Assembly (NCBI RefSeq): GCF_002213425.1
Contig: NZ_NJGV01000006.1
Coordinates: forward strand, 124,001 to 188,000
Reading direction: 5' to 3'
DNA: 64,000 nt
Source of the DNA: Herbaspirillum aquaticum
Lineage (GTDB): Bacteria; Pseudomonadota; Gammaproteobacteria; Burkholderiales; Burkholderiaceae_D
Shown piece after piece: positions 42,744 through 51,996 of the stretch (its first letter is position 1; every line of letters begins with the position of its first letter). A program made the position numbers and the translations under genes. A model generated the notes under the pieces. It worked only from the letters and a program-made list of their open reading frames with translations. It did not search any database and was not told where the DNA came from.

Positions 42744-45503
42744 ATGCTGCTTGCCACCGTACCGATCCCGCCCACTCCCGATTTCTGGCAACAGGCCGTG
42801 CGCGCGCTGCTGCGCGAGGACCAGCCGCTGGGTCAGGCGCTGCAGGCGCAACAGGACGGCGTGCTGGATTTCTCGGGCGTGCAATTGATGGTGCCGGCGT
42901 TTTCCCACGCCCAGAATTTCAAGGCGGCCCTGGCGCGCGAACTGCGCCGGCCCTACATCGCCCCGCGCATCAATACGCTCTCCGGCCTGCTGGCGATGCA
43001 GCCGCCGGGTGAGAGCGTGCCGCCCTCCGAGAGCGAGCGGCTCATGCAGCTCTATGCGCAACTGCGCGAACACGGCTGGCTCAAGAAAATGTTTTCCGCC
43101 CGCCGCAATGCCGACCTGCTGCCGCTGGCGCAGACGCTCTTGTCCTTGTCCGATGAGCTGACCCTGGCGCTGTTGCCGGAGATCCGCGCCAATGCAGAGG
43201 GCGAAGAGGCTGCGGTGGGCCGCTGGACCCAGGCCCTGGCGCAATTGCTGGAGCCGCTCGCACCTTCGGCGCACGGCATGCTCTCCGATGAAGCGGCGCT
43301 GGTATGGCAGGTCTGGAAGACTCAGCTCGATGCCCATGACCGCATCGTGCAACGCTTTGATGCCATGCTGACCCTGGCTGACCAGGCCAGCCTGCCGCTG
43401 GTGTGGGTCAGCCCGACCGAACCGGAAGCGCTGGATGCGGCCTTCCTGTCGGCCTATGCACAGCGCCAGCCGGTGCGCATCGTCACGCTGGACTGGAGCC
43501 GTGCGGCGATTGCGCCGCTGCATCCGCTCTATTTGTCGGCCTGGGAAGAGCTGGTGCGCGACGATGAAGGCCTGCCGATGGAAGCGGACCAAGCTGCCGC
43601 ATCCCCCGTACACCCCGTCGCGCTGCCCCGGCTGTGCCCGGCCGGCGACCTGGAAAACGCCGCGATACAAAGCGCACAGATCGTGCTGCGCTGGCTGCAG
43701 CAGGGCAAGACCGACATCGCCATCGTGGCCCAGGATCGCGTCACCGCACGCCGCCTGCGCGCCTTGCTGGAGCGTGCCGAAGTGGCCGTGGCCGACGAGA
43801 CCGGCTGGAAGCTCTCCACCACCCGTGCTGCTGCTGCGCTGGCCGCATGGAATGACCTGGTCTCGGCGCGCGGTGAAACCAATGCGCTGCTGGACCTGTT
43901 GAAGTCGCCCTTCGTCTTTCCCGATGATGCCGACCGCAGCGACCGCGTCATGCGCATCGAAGCCCGGCTGCGCCGTACCAACATTGCCGGCGACTGGCAG
44001 GCACTGCAGTCGGCCTTTGCCGAAGCGGGGCAGGCTGATGACCTGGCCTGCATCATCACGCTGGCCAAACAGGCCGCGCGCTTCGGTGGCCGCAAGACGC
44101 TGGCGCAATGGTGCGAGACGCAGCGCGGCCTGTGCCAGGCGCTGGGCATGGAAAGCGCGCTGCGCGCCGATGGCGCGGGCGAGCAATGCCTGCTGATGCT
44201 CGACGAGATCGCCGCCGAGCAGGGTGGACTGGGCGATACCTTCAGTTTTGCGGAATGGCGCGCGCTGCTCAACTTGCGCCTGGATGCGACTTCCTTCATG
44301 CCGCCCATCAAGGACCGGCGCGTCGTGATGCTGCCCCTGAACGGCGCGCGGCTGCGGCGTTTCGAGGCGGTGCTGGTGATCGGTGCGGATGCGGCGCACT
44401 TGCCTTCACCTCCGCAGGAAACCCTGTTCTTCTCCAATGCCGTGCGGCGCGAACTGAACCTGGCCACGCGTGCCACGCGCCAGCGCCAGCAATTGCGCGA
44501 CCTCACCGAATTGCTGTGCGTGAATCCGGAGGTGGTGCTGTGCTGGCAGACCCACCAGGATGGCGAGCCCAATCCCGTGAGCCCGTGGATCCAGCGCCTT
44601 GAACTGAAGCTGGCGCAGCAGGGCGCCACGCCCCTGGAACGTGTGAGCTTGCCGCCGCCATTGAAATCATTGGGTGCGGTGCTCTCCTCCATGCCGATGC
44701 CGAGCGCGCCGGATCTCTTGCCGGCGTCGCTGTCGGCCAGCGGCTTCGGCAGTTTCCTGGCCTGCCCGTATCAGTTCTTTGCGCAACGCATGCTGCGCGT
44801 GGCGGTGATGGATGAGCTCTCGGACATGCCCGAGAAGCGCGACTACGGCAGCTGGCTGCACGAAATTCTCTATCGCTATCACGCGCACCTGCGCGACAAC
44901 GACACCCCGCTGCCGGCCCGTGCGCCTTTGCTGGCGCAGCTTTCCGAGGAAGTGTTCCAGCGCGAGATGCAACGCCATCCGGCCGCGCTGGCTTTCCATG
45001 CGCGCTGGCAGAAGGTGATGCCGGCCTATCTGCTGTGGGCCAACGAGCGCGAAGCGGAAGGCTGGCAATTCGCCTTCGGTGAAGAGTCGCAATCACACGC
45101 CCTGCAATGGCAGGATGGCGGCATCGAGTTGTTCGGACGCCTTGACCGGGTCGACCGCAATGCCGACGGCGAGCGCGCCGTGCTCGACTACAAGACCCGT
45201 ACCGCCGCCAGCCTCCGGCAGAAGGTCAAGGAAGAGGATGACCACCAGCTGGCCTTCTATGGCCTGCTGGCCGGTGGTGCAGTGGAACACGCGCACTACG
45301 TCGCCCTCGAACTGGGCCCTGACAAGAAAACCGGCGACGCCGCCGCTCCCGATTTTGCACGCCAACAGAAGATGCTCCAGCAACAGATCACCACCACCAT
45401 GCAAGCCGTCGCCCACGGCGCGGCCCTGCCGGCCAACGGCATTGAATCGGTCTGCCAGTATTGCGAGATGCGCGGCCTGTGCCGCAAGGGAGCCTGGCTG
45501 TGA
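42744..45503 (+). CDS. addB: AddB-like PD-(D/E)XK exonuclease subunit of a RecBCD-type enzyme
   Basis: A 919-aa protein. The N-terminal part has helicase-like but degenerate segments, and the C-terminus holds a nuclease with LDRVDRNADGERAVLDYKTR. Four cysteines suitable for an iron-sulfur cluster are present: one in FLACPYQFF and three in CQYCEMRGLC. This is the layout of AddB subunits, which lock the complex on DNA. ATG 42744 is chosen over 42642, which would reach into the intergenic region. It overlaps addA by 4 bp (GTGA). Confidence 0.9.
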   Translation: MLLATVPIPPTPDFWQQAVRALLREDQPLGQALQAQQDGVLDFSGVQLMVPAFSHAQNFKAALARELRRPYIAPRINTLSGLLAMQPPGESVPPSESERLMQLYAQLREHGWLKKMFSARRNADLLPLAQTLLSLSDELTLALLPEIRANAEGEEAAVGRWTQALAQLLEPLAPSAHGMLSDEAALVWQVWKTQLDAHDRIVQRFDAMLTLADQASLPLVWVSPTEPEALDAAFLSAYAQRQPVRIVTLDWSRAAIAPLHPLYLSAWEELVRDDEGLPMEADQAAASPVHPVALPRLCPAGDLENAAIQSAQIVLRWLQQGKTDIAIVAQDRVTARRLRALLERAEVAVADETGWKLSTTRAAAALAAWNDLVSARGETNALLDLLKSPFVFPDDADRSDRVMRIEARLRRTNIAGDWQALQSAFAEAGQADDLACIITLAKQAARFGGRKTLAQWCETQRGLCQALGMESALRADGAGEQCLLMLDEIAAEQGGLGDTFSFAEWRALLNLRLDATSFMPPIKDRRVVMLPLNGARLRRFEAVLVIGADAAHLPSPPQETLFFSNAVRRELNLATRATRQRQQLRDLTELLCVNPEVVLCWQTHQDGEPNPVSPWIQRLELKLAQQGATPLERVSLPPPLKSLGAVLSSMPMPSAPDLLPASLSASGFGSFLACPYQFFAQRMLRVAVMDELSDMPEKRDYGSWLHEILYRYHAHLRDNDTPLPARAPLLAQLSEEVFQREMQRHPAALAFHARWQKVMPAYLLWANEREAEGWQFAFGEESQSHALQWQDGGIELFGRLDRVDRNADGERAVLDYKTRTAASLRQKVKEEDDHQLAFYGLLAGGAVEHAHYVALELGPDKKTGDAAAPDFARQQKMLQQQITTTMQAVAHGAALPANGIESVCQYCEMRGLCRKGAWL

Positions 45504-48500
45504 GCGCGGCCGACAAGCAACCCGCGGCCTACGAGGTCAATGGGGAAGCCGTCGAGGCCGCTGTCTTCACGCGCGCCGCCTGCGATCCGCGTCATTCGGT
45601 CGTGGTCGAGGCCTGCGCCGGCAGCGGCAAGACCTGGCTGCTGGTAGCGCGCATGCTGCGCCTGCTGCTGGCCGGAGCGCAGGCACCGGAGCTGCTGGCC
45701 ATCACCTTTACCCGCAAGGCCGCGCAGGAGATGCGCGAACGCCTGCTCGAACTGCTGCACGAACTGGCCCTGGCAGACGATACCGAGGCGGCGATGCTGC
45801 TGCGCGAACGCGGTGTGGCCGAGCCCGACCTGCCCCGCTTGCTGCCGGTGGCGCGCGGACTCTACGAGCGCATCCTCTCGTCTGAACAGAGCCTGTCCAT
45901 CGACACCTTCCACAGCTGGTTCGCACGTTTGTTGCAGATTGCACCTTTGGCCTCCGGGGTGCCACACGGCTATTCCCTGACCGAAAAGAACGGCGAGCTG
46001 ATCGATGAAGCCTACCGCCGCTTCATGCAGACACTGCGCGAGCCGGAGGGCGCGCCCGTCAAGGCGGCTCTGCTGGAACTGTACGAACTGGCAGGCGACT
46101 TCAACGCGCGCCAGTTGCTCGATGCCTTCATCGACAAGCGCGCCGAATGGTGGGCTGCCACGCAAGACGATGGCGAGCAAGGTGAAGAGGCAGCCGACAT
46201 GTCCTCGCCCCTGCGCTGGCTGGAAGACCTGTGCGGCCCCGATGCGCAGCGCGATGCGCGCCTGTCGCTGTGGGACGATCCCGCACTGGTCGCGCGGGCC
46301 AGCCAGGTGGCGATCCTGCTGGGCCAGGGGGGCAGCGCCAACAAGACCCGCGCGGTAGCCATCGAATCGGCATTGACGGCCGGGTCTGCGCTGGAGAATT
46401 TCGACGCCCTCTACAGCCAGTTCTTCGATGACAAGGACAAGCCGCGCAAGAACGGCAAGGTCAAGTCGCTGCTGGCCGCTCTGGTGCAGCACTTCGGCAG
46501 CAGCGAGGAAGCTGCCCTGGCGGCGTTTGAAGAAGAGTTCAATGCCATCGGCAACGCACTGCGCAAGCTGCAGGGGCGCAGCAAGGAAAAGGCGGTCCTG
46601 CAACTCAACCGGGCCCTCTTCACCGCTGGCCGCGCCTACCTGGCCTGCTATCAGGAGGTGAAATCCGAACAGCGCGTGCTGGACTTCGCCGACCTCGAAT
46701 GGCAGGCCTACCGCCTGCTGCGCAACGAGGCCAGCGCCGCCTACCTGCAGACCCGATTGGATGCGCGCTACAAGCACATCCTGCTCGACGAGTTCCAGGA
46801 CACCAACCCGCTGCAATGGTGCATCGTGCGCTGCTGGCTCGATGCCTATGGCGGCGATGCGGCCCAGCCCAGCGTCTTCGTGGTGGGCGACCCCAAGCAA
46901 TCCATCTATCGCTTCCGCCGCGCCGAGCCGCGCGTGTTCGTGGCCGCGCGCGAGATGCTGCGCGTGCAGGGTGCCGCCATCCTGCGCGCCAACCAGACGC
47001 GCCGCAATGCCTCGGCCGTGGTCGATGTACTGAATCGTTCATTCGTCATGGGCGGCAATCCGCTGTTCGCGCAGCAGACCACGCTGGGCCTTGCGGGGGG
47101 CGAGGTGTGGCGGCTTCCGCTGGCGCGGCAGGACGATGATGCAGAAAACGTCATTGCGCCTGAAACCGCCGAAGGATCGGCCTCGCCCGAATCTACCGAA
47201 AAGCCCGAGGACGTCATGCCCTGGCGCAACCCGCTGACCACGCCGCGCGGCGAGGAAGACGACGCCCGCCGCCTGCTGGAAGGGCAGGCGCTGGCGCAGG
47301 CCTTGCTCAAAGCCCGTCGCGAAGTGCCGGTGGCCGACGCCCGGGGCACGCGGCCCATGCGCTGGGGCGACATCATGCTGCTGGTCCGCAAGCGCACGCA
47401 CCTGGCCGCTTACGAGAGCGCCTTGCGCGCCGCAGGGATTCCCTTCATTTCCGACAAGCGCGGCGGCCTGCTCGAATCGCTGGAAATCGCCGACCTGATC
47501 GCGTTGCTGACGTTCCTCATCACGCCCAACGACACGCGCGCGCTGGCCCATGTGCTCAAGAGCCCGATCATCGGCGCGGCCGATGACGACCTGGTGCAGA
47601 TCGCACGCCGTGTCGCGCAAGCCGAAGGCGGGCACTGGTGGCAGCATCTGCAGGGCATGCAGGAAGAAGGAACGGCATCTGCCGCCCTGGTGCGTGCCGT
47701 GACCCTGCTGCAACGCTGGCTGCAGGCGGCACCGCATCTGCCGGTGCATGACTTGCTGGACATGATCCTGCACCAGGGCGAGCTGGTGGCGCGCTATGCG
47801 CAGCATGCCTCGCCGCTCACGCGCAGCCAGACCCTGGGCAACATTGCGGCCTTCGTGGAACTGTCGTTGAACATGGATGCAGGGCGCTATCCGAGCTTGC
47901 CCAAATTCATCGATGCCTTGCGCGTCCTGCAGCGTACCTCCGGCGGCGATGCCCCCGATGAGGCGAGCGTGGACGCCAGTGCCGACGCGGTGCGCATCCT
48001 CACCGTGCACAGCGCCAAGGGCCTGGAAGCGCCGGTGGTGGCCATCCTCGATGCCAATCACAGCGAGTCGGTGGAAGACAATCTCGGCATCCTCTGCGCC
48101 TGGCCGCAGGACCAGGATGCGCCCACGCACTTCTCGGCCTTTGGCCGGCGCAGCGAACGCGGCTGCGCGCGTGACACGCTGTTCGCGGAAGAGGAAAGCC
48201 TGAAGACGCAGGAAGACTGGAACCTGCTCTACGTCGCCGTCACGCGCGCCAAGCAATTGCTGCTGGTGTCGGGCGTGGCCGGCACGCGCGGTGCGGACGA
48301 GGGCGGGGTGGTGGAAGGCAGCTGGTATCAGCGCCTCTTCGCCAGCGATGCGCCGGTGCGCGAGATCGGCGAGGACGCCGTTCACGGTGCCGATGCCGCC
48401 GCCATCGAGGAGCAATTCTCGCTGGCGCTGTTTGATCCCAAGCCGGTGCCGATGTCGCTCTTCGGCGCGGCGCAGGAGGAGGACGTGCTGCCTGAGGTCG

Positions 48501-48970
48501 ATGCCGATGGCACCCTGGTCAGCACCGAAGCCATCGATGAAGGTGTGGCCCTGCATGCGCTGCTGGAGCGGCTCACGCACGGCAACGCATGGCCGCTGCA
48601 GTTGCCCTCGCCACCGGCCCTGGTGCGCTGGCTGGGCATCTCTGCGGAGATGGCGCAGGTAGTGCATGCGCAGGCACGCGTGGTGCTGGCACAGCCGGAA
48701 CTGGAGCGCTTCTTCAACCCGGCGCTGCATCGCTGGGCGCGCAATGAAATGGAGATCGTCGCCCCATCTGGTGTCATGCGGCTGGATCGCGTGGTCATGT
48801 TCGATGACGAAGTCTGGGTAATCGATTACAAGCGCCGTCTGCTGGAGAGCGAGCGCGCCGATTACGCCGCGCAGCTGGCGCGCTATCGCAGTGCGCTCGT
48901 GTCAGTCTTTTCTGACAAGCGAATCAGGTCTGCTCTGATTACCGCTGACGGCACACTGACCGAACATTGA
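45500..48970 (+). CDS. addA: AddA-like UvrD/Rep helicase-nuclease subunit
   Basis: A 1156-aa helicase for double-strand break resection. Walker A ACAGSGKT is near residue 40. Then come LAITFTRKAAQEM (motif Ia), DEFQDTNPLQW (motif II), VGDPKQSIYRFRRA (motif III), VHSAKGLEAPVV (motif V) and YVAVTRAKQLL (motif VI). A PD-(D/E)XK nuclease lies at the C-terminus (LDRVVMFDDEVWVIDYK). The GTG start at 45500 overlaps the addB stop and has GGGAG upstream. Together with AddB it replaces RecBCD; no recC or recD is nearby. Confidence 0.94.
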   Translation: MSAADKQPAAYEVNGEAVEAAVFTRAACDPRHSVVVEACAGSGKTWLLVARMLRLLLAGAQAPELLAITFTRKAAQEMRERLLELLHELALADDTEAAMLLRERGVAEPDLPRLLPVARGLYERILSSEQSLSIDTFHSWFARLLQIAPLASGVPHGYSLTEKNGELIDEAYRRFMQTLREPEGAPVKAALLELYELAGDFNARQLLDAFIDKRAEWWAATQDDGEQGEEAADMSSPLRWLEDLCGPDAQRDARLSLWDDPALVARASQVAILLGQGGSANKTRAVAIESALTAGSALENFDALYSQFFDDKDKPRKNGKVKSLLAALVQHFGSSEEAALAAFEEEFNAIGNALRKLQGRSKEKAVLQLNRALFTAGRAYLACYQEVKSEQRVLDFADLEWQAYRLLRNEASAAYLQTRLDARYKHILLDEFQDTNPLQWCIVRCWLDAYGGDAAQPSVFVVGDPKQSIYRFRRAEPRVFVAAREMLRVQGAAILRANQTRRNASAVVDVLNRSFVMGGNPLFAQQTTLGLAGGEVWRLPLARQDDDAENVIAPETAEGSASPESTEKPEDVMPWRNPLTTPRGEEDDARRLLEGQALAQALLKARREVPVADARGTRPMRWGDIMLLVRKRTHLAAYESALRAAGIPFISDKRGGLLESLEIADLIALLTFLITPNDTRALAHVLKSPIIGAADDDLVQIARRVAQAEGGHWWQHLQGMQEEGTASAALVRAVTLLQRWLQAAPHLPVHDLLDMILHQGELVARYAQHASPLTRSQTLGNIAAFVELSLNMDAGRYPSLPKFIDALRVLQRTSGGDAPDEASVDASADAVRILTVHSAKGLEAPVVAILDANHSESVEDNLGILCAWPQDQDAPTHFSAFGRRSERGCARDTLFAEEESLKTQEDWNLLYVAVTRAKQLLLVSGVAGTRGADEGGVVEGSWYQRLFASDAPVREIGEDAVHGADAAAIEEQFSLALFDPKPVPMSLFGAAQEEDVLPEVDADGTLVSTEAIDEGVALHALLERLTHGNAWPLQLPSPPALVRWLGISAEMAQVVHAQARVVLAQPELERFFNPALHRWARNEMEIVAPSGVMRLDRVVMFDDEVWVIDYKRRLLESERADYAAQLARYRSALVSVFSDKRIRSALITADGTLTEH

Positions 48971-49293
48971 GGCTCCCCTAACCACATTCATCTTCTCAAT
49001 GCGCTTCGGATAACTTCCAGAAATTCAATAAATATCAAATCAGGAAATTCAGATTTCCGTTGTAGGTTAAAAAAAAGATCATCGCGTAGAGCAAGAGTGA
49101 TATCTTCTGTGCTCCGGTTTTTTGATGAGGGATTTTTTCTTCAAAAATCTTCTTGCCAAATCGGGCCCGGTCTCGTCGGGCAGCGCTAGCTGCACATGCC
49201 AGGCATGTTGCTCACGCGATCCGCAAACTGCACGTCACCGTCAATGGTTGGCGTGCCACTGCGGTTCAACACCACATCGTTACAGGAGGAGAT
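48971..49293. other. AT-rich intergenic stretch
   Basis: 323 bp, much more AT-rich than its surroundings. It contains a GGAAAT-TCAG-ATTTCC hairpin at 49043-49058. I see no gene. It should carry the antiporter promoter and any addA terminator. Confidence 0.6.
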
Positions 49294-50502
49294 ATGGAGT
49301 GGGCTCTTCCGTCGTTCACCCTCGCACAGACGCTGCAATGGAATGCCCTGCTGGTATTCGGCGGCCTGCTGCTCTTCGGGCTGATCGCGGGCTACGTAGT
49401 TTCCAAGTCCCCATGGGTGCCACGCATCACGGGTTATCTGCTGGTCGGCTTCCTCTTGGGGGCCGGCGGGTTCAATCTGCTTTCCGGTGAAGTCCTCAAG
49501 GTCACCAACATCTTTGCCGATATCGCTGTCGCGCTGGTGGTGTATCAGCTGGGACGCTACGTCGACATCGGCTGGCTGCGCCGCGAAAAATGGCTGATGA
49601 TCACGGTGGCCGTGTCGGCCGTGCTGTGTTTCGGTTTCGTCAGCATCGCGCTTACCTGGTTCGGTACCGATTCGGTGATGGCGCTCCTGGGCGGCGTGAT
49701 GGCCATTGCCACCGCACCGGCCGTGGTGCTGGTGGTGCTGCGCGACCTCAAGGCGGAAGGCCAGGTCACGCGCCGCCTGGCGGCCATGACCGCGCTCAAC
49801 AACTTCGTGGCCGTACTGGCAGCCTATGCACTCTTGCCGGTGATCGCGCATGAGGCCGGCACGCCCGTCTGGACCCTGATCCAGCACACCCTGTATTCGC
49901 TGGTGGGCTCGGCCATCCTGGCCTACCTGACCTACTGGCTGATGATGCCGCTGGCGCGCCTGCTGGGCCGCGAGAACAGCTCGCAGTTCGTGCTGGTGAT
50001 CTCGGTGATCGCTTTGGCCATCGGTGTGGCGCATGCGCTGCATCTGCCGGTGATGTTGACGATGCTGATCTTCGCCATCCTCTCCAAGAACCTGGATCGC
50101 CAGTTCGACCTGATGGAGCTGGAGTTTGGTGTCGCCAATGAGTTGTTCGTGGTGATGCTGTTCGTCACCGTGGGCGCGTCGATGAAGCTGTCGGACCTGA
50201 GTCTTCTGGGCTTCTCGGTCTTGATCCTGATCGCCGCGCGCTTTTTGGCCATGGGCCTGGGCGTCTTCCTGTTTGCCCGCTTTGCCCGCATGAACTGGCG
50301 CCAGGCCGGCCTGCTCACGCTGGGCACCCTGCCCATGACCGAGGTCGGCGTGGGCCTGATGCAGACGGTGTCGTCGCTGTATCCGCACACCACGGCCAAT
50401 GTCTTGCCGCTGCTGGCGGGCAGCATGGTGGTCCTGGAATTCCTGGGGCCGGTGGCAACCCAGTTTGCCCTGATCAAATCTGGAGAGAGTGGACGCGAAT
50501 GA
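49294..50502 (+). CDS. CPA2 family cation:proton antiporter
   Basis: A 402-aa membrane protein with about 12 helices and the Na+/H+ exchanger (Kef-like) fold: ITGYLLVGFLLGAGGF, then GGVMAIATAPAVVLVVLRDL with the usual Thr-Ala-Pro helix break. It ends soon after the last helix and has no cytoplasmic RCK/KTN domain, so it lacks the standard Kef gate. AGGAGG precedes the ATG. It overlaps the following ligase gene by 4 bp. Confidence 0.92.
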   Translation: MEWALPSFTLAQTLQWNALLVFGGLLLFGLIAGYVVSKSPWVPRITGYLLVGFLLGAGGFNLLSGEVLKVTNIFADIAVALVVYQLGRYVDIGWLRREKWLMITVAVSAVLCFGFVSIALTWFGTDSVMALLGGVMAIATAPAVVLVVLRDLKAEGQVTRRLAAMTALNNFVAVLAAYALLPVIAHEAGTPVWTLIQHTLYSLVGSAILAYLTYWLMMPLARLLGRENSSQFVLVISVIALAIGVAHALHLPVMLTMLIFAILSKNLDRQFDLMELEFGVANELFVVMLFVTVGASMKLSDLSLLGFSVLILIAARFLAMGLGVFLFARFARMNWRQAGLLTLGTLPMTEVGVGLMQTVSSLYPHTTANVLPLLAGSMVVLEFLGPVATQFALIKSGESGRE

Positions 50503-51728
50503 ATACCGAGACACTGATCCGCAATGAACACGATATCCCCGGCACCCAGGCCCACGTGGCCGGTCCGCAGGGGAGCGCCGGCATCCTGCCGTTCGGTTCC
50601 TCCACGCCCTTTACCATGGGCATCGAGCTGGAACTGCAACTGGTGAACCGCCGCAACTACAACCTGGCCAGCGATGCAGTGGACCTGCTGAACTGGATCG
50701 AGCCGCGTGATTTGCAAAAGCAGATCAAGCTGGAAATGACGCAGGGGATGATCGAGCTGAACTCCGGCATCCACACCCGCGTGGATGAACTGATCGAGGA
50801 ATTGAAGGGCTTGCGCGGCGCCTTGAACCGCGGCGCGCAGTACCTCAACATCGATGTCTCCGGCGGTGGCGCGCACCCCTTCCAGCACTGGAACGAGCAG
50901 CGCATTACGCCCAGCGAACGCTTCCATTATTTGCACGAGAAGTACGGCTACCTGGCCAAGACCTTTACGGTCTTCGGGCAGCACATCCACATCGGTGTGG
51001 AGAACGGCGATGATGCGCTGTATCTCACCCATGGCTTCTCGCGTTACGTGCCGCATTTCATCGCGCTGTCGGCGGCGTCGCCCTTTTACCAGGGCGCGGA
51101 CACCAAGTTCGATTCCTCGCGCAGCAACGTGGTGCGGGCGTTCCCGCTGTCGGGCACGGCACCGGTGCATACCAAGTGGGCCGAGTTCGAAACCTATTAC
51201 GATGAGCTGCACCAGATGGGCATCATCGCCAGCATGAAGGATTTCTACTGGGATATCCGTCCCAAGCCCGAATACGGCACCGTGGAGATCCGCGTCTGCG
51301 ATACGCCGCTGACCATCGAGCATGCCGCGCACCTGGGTGCCTATGCGCAATTGCTGGCGCGCTGGATCCTGACCGAGCGGCCTTTCGTGGTGGGCGATGA
51401 TTTCTACCTGCTGTACCAGTTCAACCGTTTCGAGGCCAGCCGCTTCGGGCTCAATGGCCAGTTGGCCCTGCATGGCGCGACTCCCGCGCAATCGCGCAAG
51501 CTGCCCATCTATGAACACCTGCTGCAGCAATTGCAGCTGCTGGAGCCCTATGTGGCCAACGAGGCCGAGCAGCAGACCCTCACGCGCCTGCGCCGCATCG
51601 CGCATGATCGCCTGTCCGACGCCGGCTGGCTGCGCCAGATGTTTGCGCAGCGGGGTTCGCTCAATGACATGATGCGCTTGTCTTCGGAATTGTGGATGGG
51701 CGTGGAGCCGCCGCCATACTTCCAGTAA
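50499..51728 (+). CDS. ybdK: YbdK family carboxylate-amine ligase (GCS2-like)
   Basis: A 409-aa ATP-dependent ligase of the glutamate-cysteine ligase type 2 family. It has FTMGIELELQLV near the N-terminus (metal and substrate acids), VFGQHIHIGV, SSRSNVVRAFP and YGTVEIRVCDTPLT. E. coli YbdK has weak glutamate-cysteine ligase activity; the physiological role is unclear. Its start overlaps the antiporter stop (ATGA), so the two proteins are made together. Confidence 0.93.
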   Translation: MNTETLIRNEHDIPGTQAHVAGPQGSAGILPFGSSTPFTMGIELELQLVNRRNYNLASDAVDLLNWIEPRDLQKQIKLEMTQGMIELNSGIHTRVDELIEELKGLRGALNRGAQYLNIDVSGGGAHPFQHWNEQRITPSERFHYLHEKYGYLAKTFTVFGQHIHIGVENGDDALYLTHGFSRYVPHFIALSAASPFYQGADTKFDSSRSNVVRAFPLSGTAPVHTKWAEFETYYDELHQMGIIASMKDFYWDIRPKPEYGTVEIRVCDTPLTIEHAAHLGAYAQLLARWILTERPFVVGDDFYLLYQFNRFEASRFGLNGQLALHGATPAQSRKLPIYEHLLQQLQLLEPYVANEAEQQTLTRLRRIAHDRLSDAGWLRQMFAQRGSLNDMMRLSSELWMGVEPPPYFQ

Positions 51729-51743
51729 ACGATATAAATGATA
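51728..51743. repeat. AT-rich 16-bp motif, copy 2
   Basis: AAACGATATAAATGAT follows the ybdK stop at once and is identical to 7028-7043. It is followed by a further ATAAAT. Its function is unknown. Confidence 0.5.
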
Positions 51744-51789
51744 TAAATTGCTGGTTAGGATAAAGTTGCACCAAAGTTGAGGCACCTGG

Positions 51790-51868
51790 CATTCCGCGTG
51801 TTTGCAGAGCGCGCGGAATGATGGGAGGAAGAAGGCGAAGGGCCGGTATCGCAAGATGCCGGCCCTTT
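51790..51868 (+). terminator. Paired stem-loops after ybdK
   Basis: CATTCCGCG pairs with CGCGGAATG (51790-51820), followed by AAGGGCCGG paired with CCGGCCCTT (51838-51867) and TTTG. The second is a plausible terminator for the antiporter-ligase operon. Confidence 0.7.
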
Positions 51869-51996
51869 GTCTTTATGGCTGACCGGCTGATGGCATCGGC
51901 GTTGTTTCCTGGCCCTTGTGCTTTCGGGGCGGGATCGCGGACAATCACGGCTTTGAAGCGGCCTCGGGCTGCACCGAGATGCGTGCCGGAGGAAGC

